From positions 1-14,938 of the forward strand of contig JAFYCU010000294.1 in assembly GCA_017545095.1 (NCBI GenBank): a stretch of 14,938 nucleotides of DNA, given 5' to 3'. How positions within the stretch are numbered: position 1 is the stretch's first letter; the number at the start of each line of letters is the position of its first letter. This DNA comes from Muribaculaceae bacterium. GTDB lineage: Bacteria; Bacteroidota; Bacteroidia; Bacteroidales; Muribaculaceae. The notes below the pieces were generated by a model. That model did no database searches. It saw only the letters and a program-made list of their open reading frames with translations, and was not told the origin of the DNA. Positions 5,237 through 13,705 of the stretch are shown piece by piece. The position numbers and the translations under genes are program-made.

Positions 5237-5304
5237 AGTGGTCAGTTTTCAGTAACATACTTATCACTTGTTACTTATCACTTGTTACTTATTACTTGTT
5301 ACTT
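5236..5304. repeat. Heptamer-period repeat array overlapping a stop codon
   Basis: CAGTGGT-CAGTTTT-CAGTAAC (5236-5256) is followed by CTTATCA-CTTGTTA twice and CTTATTA-CTTGTTA (5260-5301), i.e. three near-identical 14-base units built from two 7-base halves, then CTT. The last unit runs over the TAA (5299-5301) of the minus-strand peptidase gene. Confidence 0.8.
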
Positions 5305-7356
5305 CCTTTCCTCGTTCCCGATTCCGTCTCGGCGCAATAGTGCGTTGATATGTGGTTCTCGGCCGCGGAAGCGGCGGTAGAGTGCCATGGGCTCATCGCT
5401 GGAGCCGCGCTCAAGGATGCTCTCGCGCAATTCACGGGCCACTTCGGAGTTGAACACACCTTCCTCTTCGAATCGTTCAAAGGCATCGGCATCAAGTACC
5501 TCGGCCCACTTGTAGCCGTAGTAGCCCGCTGCGTAACCACCAGCGAAGATGTGCGAGAATTGTGTGGACATCATGCATCCGTCCACTGGCTCAAACACTC
5601 GTGCCGGAGCCATTGCCTGCTGCTCAAAAGCGGCCACATCGCCGTTGAATGGCTCGGTGATGGTGTGCCAGGCCATGTCGAGCAGCCCGAAGCTGAGTTG
5701 GCGCAGGCAAGCATATCCGGCAGCGTATTGCCACGATGCACGCAGGCGGTTGATGAGGTCTTGCGGGATGCGTTCGCCCGTCAGGTAATGGCTGGCGAAA
5801 CTATCGAGGAACTCGCGCTCGCGAAGGAAATTCTCGTTGAGTTGCGAAGGCATTTCCACAAAGTCGCGATAGACGTTGGTGCCCGACGTGCTCACATATT
5901 TGCATCGAGTGAGCAGACTGTGCAGTCCGTGGCCGAACTCATGCATAAACGTGCACACCTCGCCATAGGTGAGCAACGAGGGCCGCGAGGCGGTGGGGCG
6001 CGTGAAATTCATCGTGAGTGTGACAATCGGGCGCACATCGGTGCCGTCGGCTTTGCGCCACTGCTCGCGAAAGTTGGTCATCCACGCACCGCTCTGTTTG
6101 GTGGCGCGGGGGAAAAAGTCGGTGTAGAGCGTGCCCAAGTATTCGCCGTCCTTATCGGTGACATCAAACACCTTCACATCGGGGTGGTAAACCGGGGCAT
6201 CGTTGTTGGGGGTGAATTGCAGACCATAGAGCCGTGTGGCCAGTCCCAGCACCCCTTGAGTCACTTTTTCGAGTTGGAAATAGGGGCGAAGCAATTCATC
6301 GTCAAGGGCATAGAGGGCTTCACGCTGCTTATTGGAGTAATAGGCATAGTCCCAGGGCATGATGTTCACGGGATGCCCTTCGCGTTGCGAGGCAAAAGCG
6401 CCGAGTTGTGTCATCTCGGCTTGTTGTGCGGGTCGGTAGGCCTCGAGCAGCTGATTGAGCATGCCGTAGACGCGCTGTGGTGTTCCGGCCATCGAGGTCA
6501 CCAGCCGATAGTCGGCAAAGGTGCGATAGCCGAATAGTTGTGCAAGCTCGAGACGTGTGTTGGCGATGTCGCGCACCAGCTCCAGATTGCTGAACTCGCC
6601 TTGTGTTCCCTGACGGTTGTAAAGACGATATAGCCGCTCTCGCAGGTCGCGGCGAGTGCTGTATTTCATGAACGGGCCATAACTCGGAGCACGCAGCGTG
6701 ATCAGGTATTCGCCCTCGCGCCCGTGCTCCTTGGCGGCTTCGGCAGCGGTCTCGATAGCCGTGTCGGGCAGTCCGTCGAGGTCATTGGCCGTGAGCCACA
6801 TCTCTACTTGCGCCAACTCTTTCAGGTGGTTCTGCTCAAACTTGAGCGTGAGTGTGGTCAGGCGTTTTGTCAGTTCGCGGAATCGCTCGCGGTCGGGGCC
6901 TTGCAGTGTGGCACCACTGCGCTCAAAGCTTTGATAGGTCTTCTTGAGTAGCATCCAGTCTTCCTGGTCGTGTGCCGAGCGGTCGAAGTGGTCGTAGACC
7001 TGTTTCACACGTTGCCACAGAGCCTCGTTAAGTGTGATGCTTGTGCCGTGTTCCGAAATGATGGGCGACAGCCGACTCGACAGTTCCATCAATTCATCGT
7101 CGGCATCGGCCGAGAGCATGGGGAAAAAGATGTCGAGTACACGGCTCAGCATCTGGCCCGACCGTTCAAGAGCCACGATGGTGTTGTCAAAGGTGGGTTT
7201 CTCCGAATTGTGGGCAATGGCATCAATCTCACAGTCGTGCTCGGCGATGGCTTGCATGATGGCTGGCTCATAGTCGGCATGTGTGATGCGGTCGAATGGT
7301 GGCAAGCCATGCTTGCCGGAAAACTCAGATAGAAAAACGTTGTTGTTGGTATCCAT
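5299..7356 (-). CDS. dcp: M3-family zinc metallopeptidase, dipeptidyl carboxypeptidase type (685 aa)
   Basis: The zinc site is plain: HEFGH at 472-476 (His472, Glu473, His476), with Glu501 in 'DFVEMPSQLNENF' as the third ligand. This is the M3 (thimet oligopeptidase/Dcp) arrangement. The conserved C-terminal substrate loop is present as 'FSHIFAGGYAAGYYGYKW'. The length is normal for Dcp/OpdA. The start MDTNNNVFLSEF.. leads into the family's usual N-terminus (..GLPPFDRITHADYEPAI..), so I use ATG 7356 and not the longer frame to 7401. No signal peptide is seen, which points to a cytoplasmic enzyme trimming peptides. Dcp versus oligopeptidase A cannot be settled by eye. The upstream TPR gene ends 41 bases before this start, so the two may share a transcript. 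Confidence 0.92.
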   Translation of the reverse strand: MDTNNNVFLSEFSGKHGLPPFDRITHADYEPAIMQAIAEHDCEIDAIAHNSEKPTFDNTIVALERSGQMLSRVLDIFFPMLSADADDELMELSSRLSPIISEHGTSITLNEALWQRVKQVYDHFDRSAHDQEDWMLLKKTYQSFERSGATLQGPDRERFRELTKRLTTLTLKFEQNHLKELAQVEMWLTANDLDGLPDTAIETAAEAAKEHGREGEYLITLRAPSYGPFMKYSTRRDLRERLYRLYNRQGTQGEFSNLELVRDIANTRLELAQLFGYRTFADYRLVTSMAGTPQRVYGMLNQLLEAYRPAQQAEMTQLGAFASQREGHPVNIMPWDYAYYSNKQREALYALDDELLRPYFQLEKVTQGVLGLATRLYGLQFTPNNDAPVYHPDVKVFDVTDKDGEYLGTLYTDFFPRATKQSGAWMTNFREQWRKADGTDVRPIVTLTMNFTRPTASRPSLLTYGEVCTFMHEFGHGLHSLLTRCKYVSTSGTNVYRDFVEMPSQLNENFLREREFLDSFASHYLTGERIPQDLINRLRASWQYAAGYACLRQLSFGLLDMAWHTITEPFNGDVAAFEQQAMAPARVFEPVDGCMMSTQFSHIFAGGYAAGYYGYKWAEVLDADAFERFEEEGVFNSEVARELRESILERGSSDEPMALYRRFRGREPHINALLRRDGIGNEERK

Positions 7357-7381
7357 GAAGAAATAATAGTGAAGTGCGGCT

Positions 7382-7402
7382 AAAAACTGAAAACTAATCA
7401 CT
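7382..7402. repeat. Heptamer-period repeat overlapping the TPR gene stop
   Basis: AAAAACT-GAAAACT-AATCACT are three 7-base units sharing NANNACT. The last one covers the TGA (complement of 7398-7400) of the minus-strand TPR gene. Composition and period resemble the arrays near 2416 and 5236. Confidence 0.5.
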
Positions 7403-9605
7403 TCTCACGCGTAATCGCATCGATGATAATGGGCAAATCGTTGGCATCGATGCCCCGTGCGATGAGAGGTTGTAAATCGGCATAAATGGCCTTGCGCAGC
7501 TTGTCGGCATCGCCATTTTCCAAATCAAGTGATGTGCGATAGCTCTCGATGGCATCCTGGATGCGTTGCATGGCCATGAGCACGTGACCACGGTTCAGAT
7601 AGTCTTGTGCTGTAGGTTTGTCTTGTGCGATGATGCGCTCATAGTATTCGAGGCTACGGTCATCGGCTCCCAGCAGGAACGAGCACCACGCCACGGGACG
7701 CCATGCACGATGCCGCTTGGTGCCCTCTTCGGTCAAGTCGGCCTTGAAATATAACTGCATGGCCTCATCGAGCTTGCCCTGTTCGAGCTTGCAGTGCCCC
7801 ATGTTGATGATTGTTGACACGTTGCCGGGCTGCAAGTCGTCGGCACGGCGGTAGCATGCCAAGGCCTGCTCATAGTCGTTGAGCTCGCGGTGGCAGGCGG
7901 CCATGTGCTTGATGGTCCACACATCACGGTCATCGGCCAATTCATAGCGCTGGTATTGCTTCAGCGCTTCGGCGGCATCGCCCTTGCTCTGGTAGCAGAA
8001 GCCAAGTTTCTGGAAAGTATGCGGGTCGGCGTTGTCGCAGCTGTTGAGCAGGTAACCGTAGTATTTGATGGCATCATCATAGAAGCCGTTTTTGAAGTAG
8101 AACTCAGCCACCAGTTGCAAACCATCGGGCTGGCACATCCATTTACCGAGCCACGGCAGTTGGGTGAAGTCCATGTCGCCATCGAATGCAGCGATGAACT
8201 CGCGTCGGCGCGAGAACAGCTTGAAGAAGCGGTAAAGGTCCTGCACATACATATTGGTGAGTCGTTCGCGTTCGTGTTGCTTGTTGGGCAGTTCGGCACT
8301 TTGCATCTCGCCCAGCTCCTCGGTGTGGTGTTTGATTTGTCCCAGCATGAGCTGTCGCTGGCTGTAAGGCACGGCAGCCAGCGACAGGCCAAAGGAGTAG
8401 CGGTCGCTGTTGCACAGGAATGGAGCCTTCTCCACTAGCATGCGCAGCGGAGCCTCGGCGTCAACAAAGGCACTGCACACAGCCGAGTGATCGGCATGGA
8501 AGGGGAGAAACCAGTTGGATAGTGTTTGGAAAAACGGGAAACTCTTCAGCCGTGAGAAGGTGGAGATGAACACATCGCTGCCATCGAGCTGCATCTCGTT
8601 GAATTCCTCCATCTTGCGTGCCATGCCGCTATCTTCGAGCATCTGTTGCCATTCGGGGTTGGCTTCAAGGTCGATGATGTCGCTGCCTTGTTGGCGCATC
8701 TTGTTGAGCATGTCGGGACGCATCTTCATAAGGCCGGGCATGAGGTCTTGTTGCACGCGACGGGTGATGTTCTCGGTGTTGCGTGTGCGAGCGAGCAGGA
8801 ATTGGGCCATGGCCAGGTCGCGTGGCAGTTGCGGGTCGTCGGCCATCGCTTTCACATGTTCGTCAATGAGCTGCGAATGGCTGGCACGTTTTTCATGCAA
8901 TTTGAGCGCAATCATCACGCCCACCACAGCACGTAGCTGCACCTGTGGCAAGTCGCTCGCTGTGTAGGCATCGGCCAGCAGGGTGACCTTGCGCTCGTCG
9001 TACACACGCAGCAGCCCCAGCAGCAAAGCCGAAACCATCAAGCACTTGGTGTGTTCGGGCAGGTCGTCATCGGCCCAAATCGAGCCTACGAGCTGTGCCT
9101 CGGCATCGGTGGTGGGGAATGTGCACCATATTTTATTGAATATGGCCGTCTCTATGAGTTCGCTTTGTCGCGTCACGGTGTCGATGGCTCGCTGGTCGCG
9201 TTGGTCGGTAGGAACCGATTGCAACAGCTGTGATTTTCCCAATTCGGCACGATAACGCTGCAAGAGGTCGCTCAATGGTGTGTCGTTCAACTCACGACGC
9301 CGCGCATAGAACACTTCAGGGCTTAGTGGCTCCAATAGAGCTATTGCGCATTGTTCGGTGATAGTGCTCAACTGATTGGTGATGTGAGTCAGCACCTCGT
9401 GTCGCTGTGGGTCGGCAATGCCCTGAGCGAGATATTGCAGCATGAAGTTGTAGGACATCTGCAGCTGTTCCACCTGTTCGCGCAGCGACCACACGCCACT
9501 CTCGACGAGCATGGGTTCCAAGGCAGCAAAAGCCTCGTTCAACCGCGATTGCTCAATCAATGACTGCACCCGCTGTCGTGTGTTGTTAATTTCGTTGATA
9601 TTCAT
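7398..9605 (-). CDS. Large cytoplasmic tetratricopeptide-repeat protein (735 aa)
   Basis: It starts MNINEINNTRQRVQSLIE with no signal peptide. Residues 1-490 are almost entirely helical and without a recognised domain. Residues about 495-700 contain TPR-type repeats, for example 'LVAEFYFKNGFYDDAIKYYG', 'KLGFCYQSKGDAAEALKQYQ', 'HMAACHRELNDYEQALACYR', 'INMGHCKLEQGKLDEAMQLY' and 'NRGHVLMAMQRIQDAIESYR'. Such repeats form a protein-binding scaffold. Long TPR proteins of this shape are common in Bacteroidales without known function. The stop lies 41 bases before the peptidase start, and the FucI-like gene ends 106 bases upstream, so a three-gene minus-strand transcript is possible. Confidence 0.85.
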   Translation of the reverse strand: MNINEINNTRQRVQSLIEQSRLNEAFAALEPMLVESGVWSLREQVEQLQMSYNFMLQYLAQGIADPQRHEVLTHITNQLSTITEQCAIALLEPLSPEVFYARRRELNDTPLSDLLQRYRAELGKSQLLQSVPTDQRDQRAIDTVTRQSELIETAIFNKIWCTFPTTDAEAQLVGSIWADDDLPEHTKCLMVSALLLGLLRVYDERKVTLLADAYTASDLPQVQLRAVVGVMIALKLHEKRASHSQLIDEHVKAMADDPQLPRDLAMAQFLLARTRNTENITRRVQQDLMPGLMKMRPDMLNKMRQQGSDIIDLEANPEWQQMLEDSGMARKMEEFNEMQLDGSDVFISTFSRLKSFPFFQTLSNWFLPFHADHSAVCSAFVDAEAPLRMLVEKAPFLCNSDRYSFGLSLAAVPYSQRQLMLGQIKHHTEELGEMQSAELPNKQHERERLTNMYVQDLYRFFKLFSRRREFIAAFDGDMDFTQLPWLGKWMCQPDGLQLVAEFYFKNGFYDDAIKYYGYLLNSCDNADPHTFQKLGFCYQSKGDAAEALKQYQRYELADDRDVWTIKHMAACHRELNDYEQALACYRRADDLQPGNVSTIINMGHCKLEQGKLDEAMQLYFKADLTEEGTKRHRAWRPVAWCSFLLGADDRSLEYYERIIAQDKPTAQDYLNRGHVLMAMQRIQDAIESYRTSLDLENGDADKLRKAIYADLQPLIARGIDANDLPIIIDAITREK

Positions 9606-9711
9606 GAGTGAAATTCATCTATAATTAATAGTGGCTATCGGCACGATAGCGGCTATCCATGTTGTTGCATTGCAAAAATCGTGCGCAACTGCAAAAGTGG
9701 CAGGTCGTGAG
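9606..9711 (-). other. Gap between FucI-like and TPR genes with a palindrome
   Basis: GCTATCG (9634-9640), GCA and CGATAGC (9644-9650) make a perfect 7-bp inverted repeat, and GGCTATCC follows directly (9651-9658), so GGCTATC appears twice around a third, inverted copy. It lies 29 bases upstream of the TPR start. It could be an operator, or an RNA hairpin in the leader of a shared transcript. No clear TAnnTTTG promoter is seen in the gap. Confidence 0.45.
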
Positions 9712-10914
9712 TCAGTTGAGAATCTCATCGAGTGCGGCCTTGCAGTGGCTGGGTAGCACAATGTGATGATTGCCAATGGGTTCGGTGAGGAAATAGCGCG
9801 TTCGTTCGCGGTTGCGCAGCTGGATGATTTGCTGTGTGCGGCACAGGGTGGGGTAGGTCTCGTTACGGATGAGCATCCCCTCTTCGGCAAAGTGACGGCT
9901 CAGGTCGCCGGCCACTTTGAACAGAGTGACCGGGCCTTCGTTCATGAAGCCACGCACCCCCACACCAATGCCCGACTCAAAGTGGGTGTCGAGTTCGTAA
10001 CGCACCACCATGTCGAGTGGAATGGTGCAGTGTGCGAGCAGGATAAGTCCCGAATCGGGGTTGATGCGCGATGGATTGGCCTGAAATCCCGACACGCCCA
10101 GCAGCGCGTGGCTGATGGCCATCGACAGCAGTGCGGGCACATCACCCTCGCATCCGGCCACAATGCCCTGAGCGTTGAGCTTGGCCAGAGCCAGACATCC
10201 CGTGTTGTGCACCGCAGAGAGCAGGTCGAAACAACGCAGGGTAAATCCGCTCAGATTGTGCTGGTCCACAACGCGTTCCAGCGCATGATGAATGCGTAAG
10301 GCCATGTCGAGCGATTCGCTCACATGGGCGGGATAAGCCTTGGCCACCAGCTCCTCGGGAATGCGGCTGGATGCAGCGGCTTGCACCTCCTGCAGCAGCT
10401 CGTCCATGTCAATATCAACCAGCTCGATGCCCAATCGCTTGTTGATGATGTCGCGGTGCGCCGTGCTGGCGATGAGCCAGTCACTGGGACGGCCAATCAC
10501 CCCGAGCCGGCATCCGTCGAGCCTCATGCGCGCTTGTCCGGCTTGTGTGAGCAGCTTGATGCGGCGACTCACAAACTCAGGCAAGCCGTGCAGCACCTCG
10601 CCGCGCAGCCCCTCGCTGCGCAAATACGACAATATTTCGAGCGAAGCTGCTAATGAATTGCTTTCGCCGCTCGTGAGCAGATAGACGGGTTTGCTCGATT
10701 GCGCACGAAGCCGAGGCAGCAGCTCAAGGAACTGGCCTTCGGTGCCGCCCGTGCGTACATAAATCAAGTCTAAGGCGTGGCTGCCATAGGTGGCGAATTC
10801 GCTCAGGAGGCATTCGTGGCTCAATCCCAGTTTGTCGAGAAACATGGTGGTGGCGCTGTCGATGGCGGCCGCGTCGTGCAGAACCGAAGTGAGTGTGTAG
10901 ATGGCGGTGTTCAT
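9712..10914 (-). CDS. L-fucose/L-arabinose isomerase-family protein (400 aa)
   Basis: The C-terminal half resembles the FucI/AraA fold family (COG2407-type). 'GCEGDVPALLSMAI' (254-267) matches the family's CEGD segment. It is followed by 'FQANPSRINPDSGLILLAHC' (277-296) with a conserved His295, and near the end 'EPIGNHHIVLPSH' (378-390) resembles the family's late histidine segment. The N-terminal half (1-170) has Rossmann-like patches such as 'ALDLIYVRTGGTEGQ' and 'RLGVIGRPSDWLIAS'. No sugar transport or kinase genes are nearby, so a sugar substrate cannot be inferred. It may be an active isomerase of unknown substrate or a repurposed relative. The start at ATG 10914 follows a TAATTTTG promoter element. 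Confidence 0.75.
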   Translation of the reverse strand: MNTAIYTLTSVLHDAAAIDSATTMFLDKLGLSHECLLSEFATYGSHALDLIYVRTGGTEGQFLELLPRLRAQSSKPVYLLTSGESNSLAASLEILSYLRSEGLRGEVLHGLPEFVSRRIKLLTQAGQARMRLDGCRLGVIGRPSDWLIASTAHRDIINKRLGIELVDIDMDELLQEVQAAASSRIPEELVAKAYPAHVSESLDMALRIHHALERVVDQHNLSGFTLRCFDLLSAVHNTGCLALAKLNAQGIVAGCEGDVPALLSMAISHALLGVSGFQANPSRINPDSGLILLAHCTIPLDMVVRYELDTHFESGIGVGVRGFMNEGPVTLFKVAGDLSRHFAEEGMLIRNETYPTLCRTQQIIQLRNRERTRYFLTEPIGNHHIVLPSHCKAALDEILN

Positions 10915-10938
10915 TTCTTTGCTTTAGCTTAGTTTCTG

Positions 10939-10946
10939 CAAAATTA
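10939..10946 (-). promoter_or_regulatory. -7 element for the FucI-like gene
   Basis: CAAAATTA reads TAATTTTG on the minus strand, an exact TAnnTTTG match 24 bases before the ATG at 10914. No clean TTTG stands at the usual distance. TTCG (complement of 10965-10968), 18 bases away, is the nearest. Confidence 0.55.
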
Positions 10947-10990
10947 CGAAAAAAATGTATAACACGAAGCGATGAATGCGATTTTTGCAC

Positions 10991-10998
10991 TATATTTG
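10991..10998 (+). promoter_or_regulatory. -7 element for the PepSY-like gene
   Basis: TATATTTG is an exact TAnnTTTG match 28 bases before the ATG at 11027. Together with the minus-strand element at 10939-10946 it makes the 112-base gap a divergent promoter region. No TTTG is seen 20 bases upstream. Confidence 0.6.
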
Positions 10999-11026
10999 CG
11001 GCGTTTAATTCTAAAGAGAATCACCT

Positions 11027-11464
11027 ATGAAAAAGTTTATTGTGCTGATTGTGAGTTCTTTGATGCTTTCAACGATGGCTTGGGCCGATGATGAAGACAT
11101 CAAGCTGGTGGATCCCAAAACGTTCCCGCCCATCACTCACAGCATTATTTCTTCGTATTTTCCTGGCACTCAGATTGTAGAAGCCACCAAGTCAAAGAAA
11201 AAAGTGCGCAACTCGTTCAATGTAGTCCTCGATGATGGCAGCGAGTTGGAGTTTGACAAAGACGGGCAGTGGAAACGCGTTTACCGTGGTGGCAACCCAA
11301 TTCCCCGAGGAATGCTGAACTTGAAAATTGCGAATTATCTCGACACCTTTCACCCCGATATTCCCGTGGTGTTGATGGAGAAAGTGGGCAAGGGCTACTA
11401 CCATCTGCAGCTGGCCGACGGTACCGAGCTCACATTCGACAATCAATTCCGCCTCAAGGAGTAA
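11027..11464 (+). CDS. Secreted PepSY-like (BLIP-fold) protein (145 aa)
   Basis: A signal peptide covers residues 1-20 (MKKF.. to ..STMAWA) with cleavage before DDEDIK. The mature part holds two repeats of one unit: about 32-85 with 'FNVVLDDGSELEFDKDGQWK', and about 92-145 with 'YHLQLADGTELTFDNQFRLK'. This double-repeat layout is typical of the Bacteroidetes PepSY-like/DUF2874 family, related in fold to beta-lactamase inhibitor proteins. Members are secreted or periplasmic and mostly of unknown role. A secreted TPR protein follows on the same strand with no terminator visible between them, so they may be co-expressed. Confidence 0.85.
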   Translation: MKKFIVLIVSSLMLSTMAWADDEDIKLVDPKTFPPITHSIISSYFPGTQIVEATKSKKKVRNSFNVVLDDGSELEFDKDGQWKRVYRGGNPIPRGMLNLKIANYLDTFHPDIPVVLMEKVGKGYYHLQLADGTELTFDNQFRLKE

Positions 11465-11565
11465 CGATGTTGCCAGCCCCACGCAGGCTCTTCTTCTCTC
11501 GCTGAGTCGGGTTCATGCTACTCTTCGAATCGATGCCCCATGGCAGGGAAGCCAGCAGGTGCTTC

Positions 11566-13671
11566 ATGTGGCATTGGACCACAAGCTGGCTTGTGGCCGC
11601 GAGACGCTTTGCGGCTCTCGTGGGTGTAGTCTTTATGGCCCTTGGCTTTGTGGCTCATGCGCAGCTCAACACCGATCAGGTGATGCGCATCGGGCGCAAC
11701 TCGCTCTATTTCGAAGACTATGTGCTCTCGATACAATACTTCAATCAAGTGATCAAGGCGAAGCCGTTTCTGGCTGAGCCGTACTTCTATCGCAGTGTGG
11801 CCAAAATCAGTTTGGAGGACTATCGTGGAGCCGAGGACGATGCCACGCAGGCCATCGAGCGCAATCCGTTTATCGTCGATGCCTATCAGGTGCGTGGCAT
11901 CGCGCGCCAGAATCTGCGCAACTTCGAGGGGGCCATTGCCGACTACACCGAGGGACTGCGGCTAAGCCCCGAAGAGAAAATCTTTTTGATGAACCGCGCT
12001 GTGTGTCTTGATGAGGTGGGTCGGTTCGATGAGTCGCAGCAGTCGTTCGACGAGTTGCTCCGGCTCGACCCCAAGAACGACCGCGCCTATCTGGGGCTTG
12101 CCCACCTCGACCTGTCGCGGCGCGACACCACAGCGGCTTTGGAACACCTGTCGCACAGCCTGGAACTGTCGAAAAACAATGTGGGAGCCTATGTGTTGCG
12201 TGCCGAGATACTCATGCGTGCACGCGAAGACTACGCCGCAGCCCTCGCCGACATGGACGAGGCCATCAAACTCGAGCCAAACTTTGCGGGTTATTTTGTC
12301 AACCGCGCGTTTATGCGCTATAAGCTCGATGACTATTTCGGTGCCATGGCCGACTATGACTATGCCATCAGCATCGACCCATCGAGTATCGAGGCGCACT
12401 TCAACCGGGGACTGCTGCACGCCGAGGTGGGGGAGAACAACAAGGCCATCGACGACTTCACCACCGTGCTCGAAGCCGAGGACGACAATTTCATGGCTCT
12501 CTACAACCGAGCGTTGCTCTACTTCAACACCGGCCAGTATCACAAGGCCGTGGCCGACTATGACCGCGTGCTGGCCAAGTACCCGAAGTTTGAGGCCGGC
12601 TACATGGCGCGTGGCGAGGCCAAGCGCAAAATGGGCGACACGCGCGGTGGCAATGCCGACTACGACCGTGCACTGGCCATCTTCAAAGCCAAAAAAACCA
12701 AAGTGAGCGACTTCAACCCGGCACAAATCGAAGCCGACGCCGCCCGGCAGCGTGCCGAACAGCGAGCGCAATCGCGTGAAAACGAGCCACCGGCCACCGA
12801 GGAAGAGATTATCGGTCGATTCAACGCACTGCTCACCGTGGCTCCGGAAAACCCCGTGAAACCGGAGTACGACAACAAACAGCGCGGACGCATACAGAAC
12901 AGCAATGTGGAGGTGGAGCCCGAACCGCTATTTGTGCTGTCGTACTATGCTCACGACAACAAACTCAACGGCAACACCGCCTATATGAAGGAAATCACCG
13001 CGCTCAACGACCTGCGCGAACTGCCGGCTCAGCTGTCGCTTGTGGCCTACACACAGCCGCTCACACCCGAACAAATTGCGCAGCGGTTTGCCAGCATCGA
13101 GTATTACAATGGCATGCTATCCACGACCGAGCCACGAGCCATCGACTATGTGGCGCGAGGCATGGACCACTTGCTGGTCAAGAACCCCGATGCCGCTATT
13201 GCCGATGCCGACCGAGCTATCGCACTCATGCCCGACTATGCGCTGTCCTACTTCCTGCGTGCCAATTCGCATCACCTGAAATGGCGCATGGCCAAGGCGG
13301 GTGCACTGGGCGATGACGCAGTAGCCGACAAGGCCGACAAAACCTCACAAGCCATGCTGCACCGACACGAAGAGCAGGCCGAACTGAGGGCAACGCTCAA
13401 CGACCTGGACCAGACACTCAAGCGGTCGCCAAACAACATCTACGCACTCTACGACAAGGGGTGTGTGTGCCAACAGATGGGCGACCTCACCACGGCCATC
13501 AGCTGCTATAATGCAGCCATTGCCGCAAAGCCCGACCTGGGAGAAGCCTACTACAACCGTGGACTGGTGTATTTGAAAATGGGCAACCACGACCGGGGCG
13601 TTGCCGACCTGAGCAAGGCAGGCGAATTGGGCATTCTGCCCAGCTACAACGTGCTCAAGCGCATGAAATGA
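11566..13671 (+). CDS. Secreted tetratricopeptide-repeat protein (about 701 aa)
   Basis: ATG 11566 is preferred because it gives a normal signal peptide: MWHWTTSWLVAARR, a hydrophobic core, and AHA before QLNTDQ. It also has AGG 6 bases upstream. The open frame reaches back to ATG 11515 (17 more residues), which is an alternative. Residues about 33-390 are a long run of TPR units, e.g. 'YVLSIQYFNQVIKAKP', 'FEGAIADYTEGLRLSP', 'YFGAMADYDYAISIDP' and 'YHKAVADYDRVLAKYP'. A charged linker (about 390-530) is rich in Ala, Arg, Glu and Pro. A further TPR block (about 530-690) ends the protein. It is probably a periplasmic or surface scaffold for protein contacts. The PepSY-like gene upstream is a likely operon partner. 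Confidence 0.88.
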   Translation: MWHWTTSWLVAARRFAALVGVVFMALGFVAHAQLNTDQVMRIGRNSLYFEDYVLSIQYFNQVIKAKPFLAEPYFYRSVAKISLEDYRGAEDDATQAIERNPFIVDAYQVRGIARQNLRNFEGAIADYTEGLRLSPEEKIFLMNRAVCLDEVGRFDESQQSFDELLRLDPKNDRAYLGLAHLDLSRRDTTAALEHLSHSLELSKNNVGAYVLRAEILMRAREDYAAALADMDEAIKLEPNFAGYFVNRAFMRYKLDDYFGAMADYDYAISIDPSSIEAHFNRGLLHAEVGENNKAIDDFTTVLEAEDDNFMALYNRALLYFNTGQYHKAVADYDRVLAKYPKFEAGYMARGEAKRKMGDTRGGNADYDRALAIFKAKKTKVSDFNPAQIEADAARQRAEQRAQSRENEPPATEEEIIGRFNALLTVAPENPVKPEYDNKQRGRIQNSNVEVEPEPLFVLSYYAHDNKLNGNTAYMKEITALNDLRELPAQLSLVAYTQPLTPEQIAQRFASIEYYNGMLSTTEPRAIDYVARGMDHLLVKNPDAAIADADRAIALMPDYALSYFLRANSHHLKWRMAKAGALGDDAVADKADKTSQAMLHRHEEQAELRATLNDLDQTLKRSPNNIYALYDKGCVCQQMGDLTTAISCYNAAIAAKPDLGEAYYNRGLVYLKMGNHDRGVADLSKAGELGILPSYNVLKRMK

Positions 13672-13705
13672 ATGCCAGTTTGATGGGCGACAATATTGGG
13701 GCGAT

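Noticed and set aside
5236..5304. Repeat array considered as a CRISPR
   Set aside because: Units are 7/14 bases with no spacers, and there are no cas genes in the window.
5350..6537. 395-codon open frame on the plus strand opposite the peptidase gene
   Set aside because: It lies wholly antisense to a gene with a clear zinc site and conserved motifs. It has no family features or RBS and is best explained as a codon-bias shadow.
11962..12771. 269-codon minus-strand frame opposite the secreted TPR gene
   Set aside because: Antisense to well-formed TPR repeats, with no independent support.
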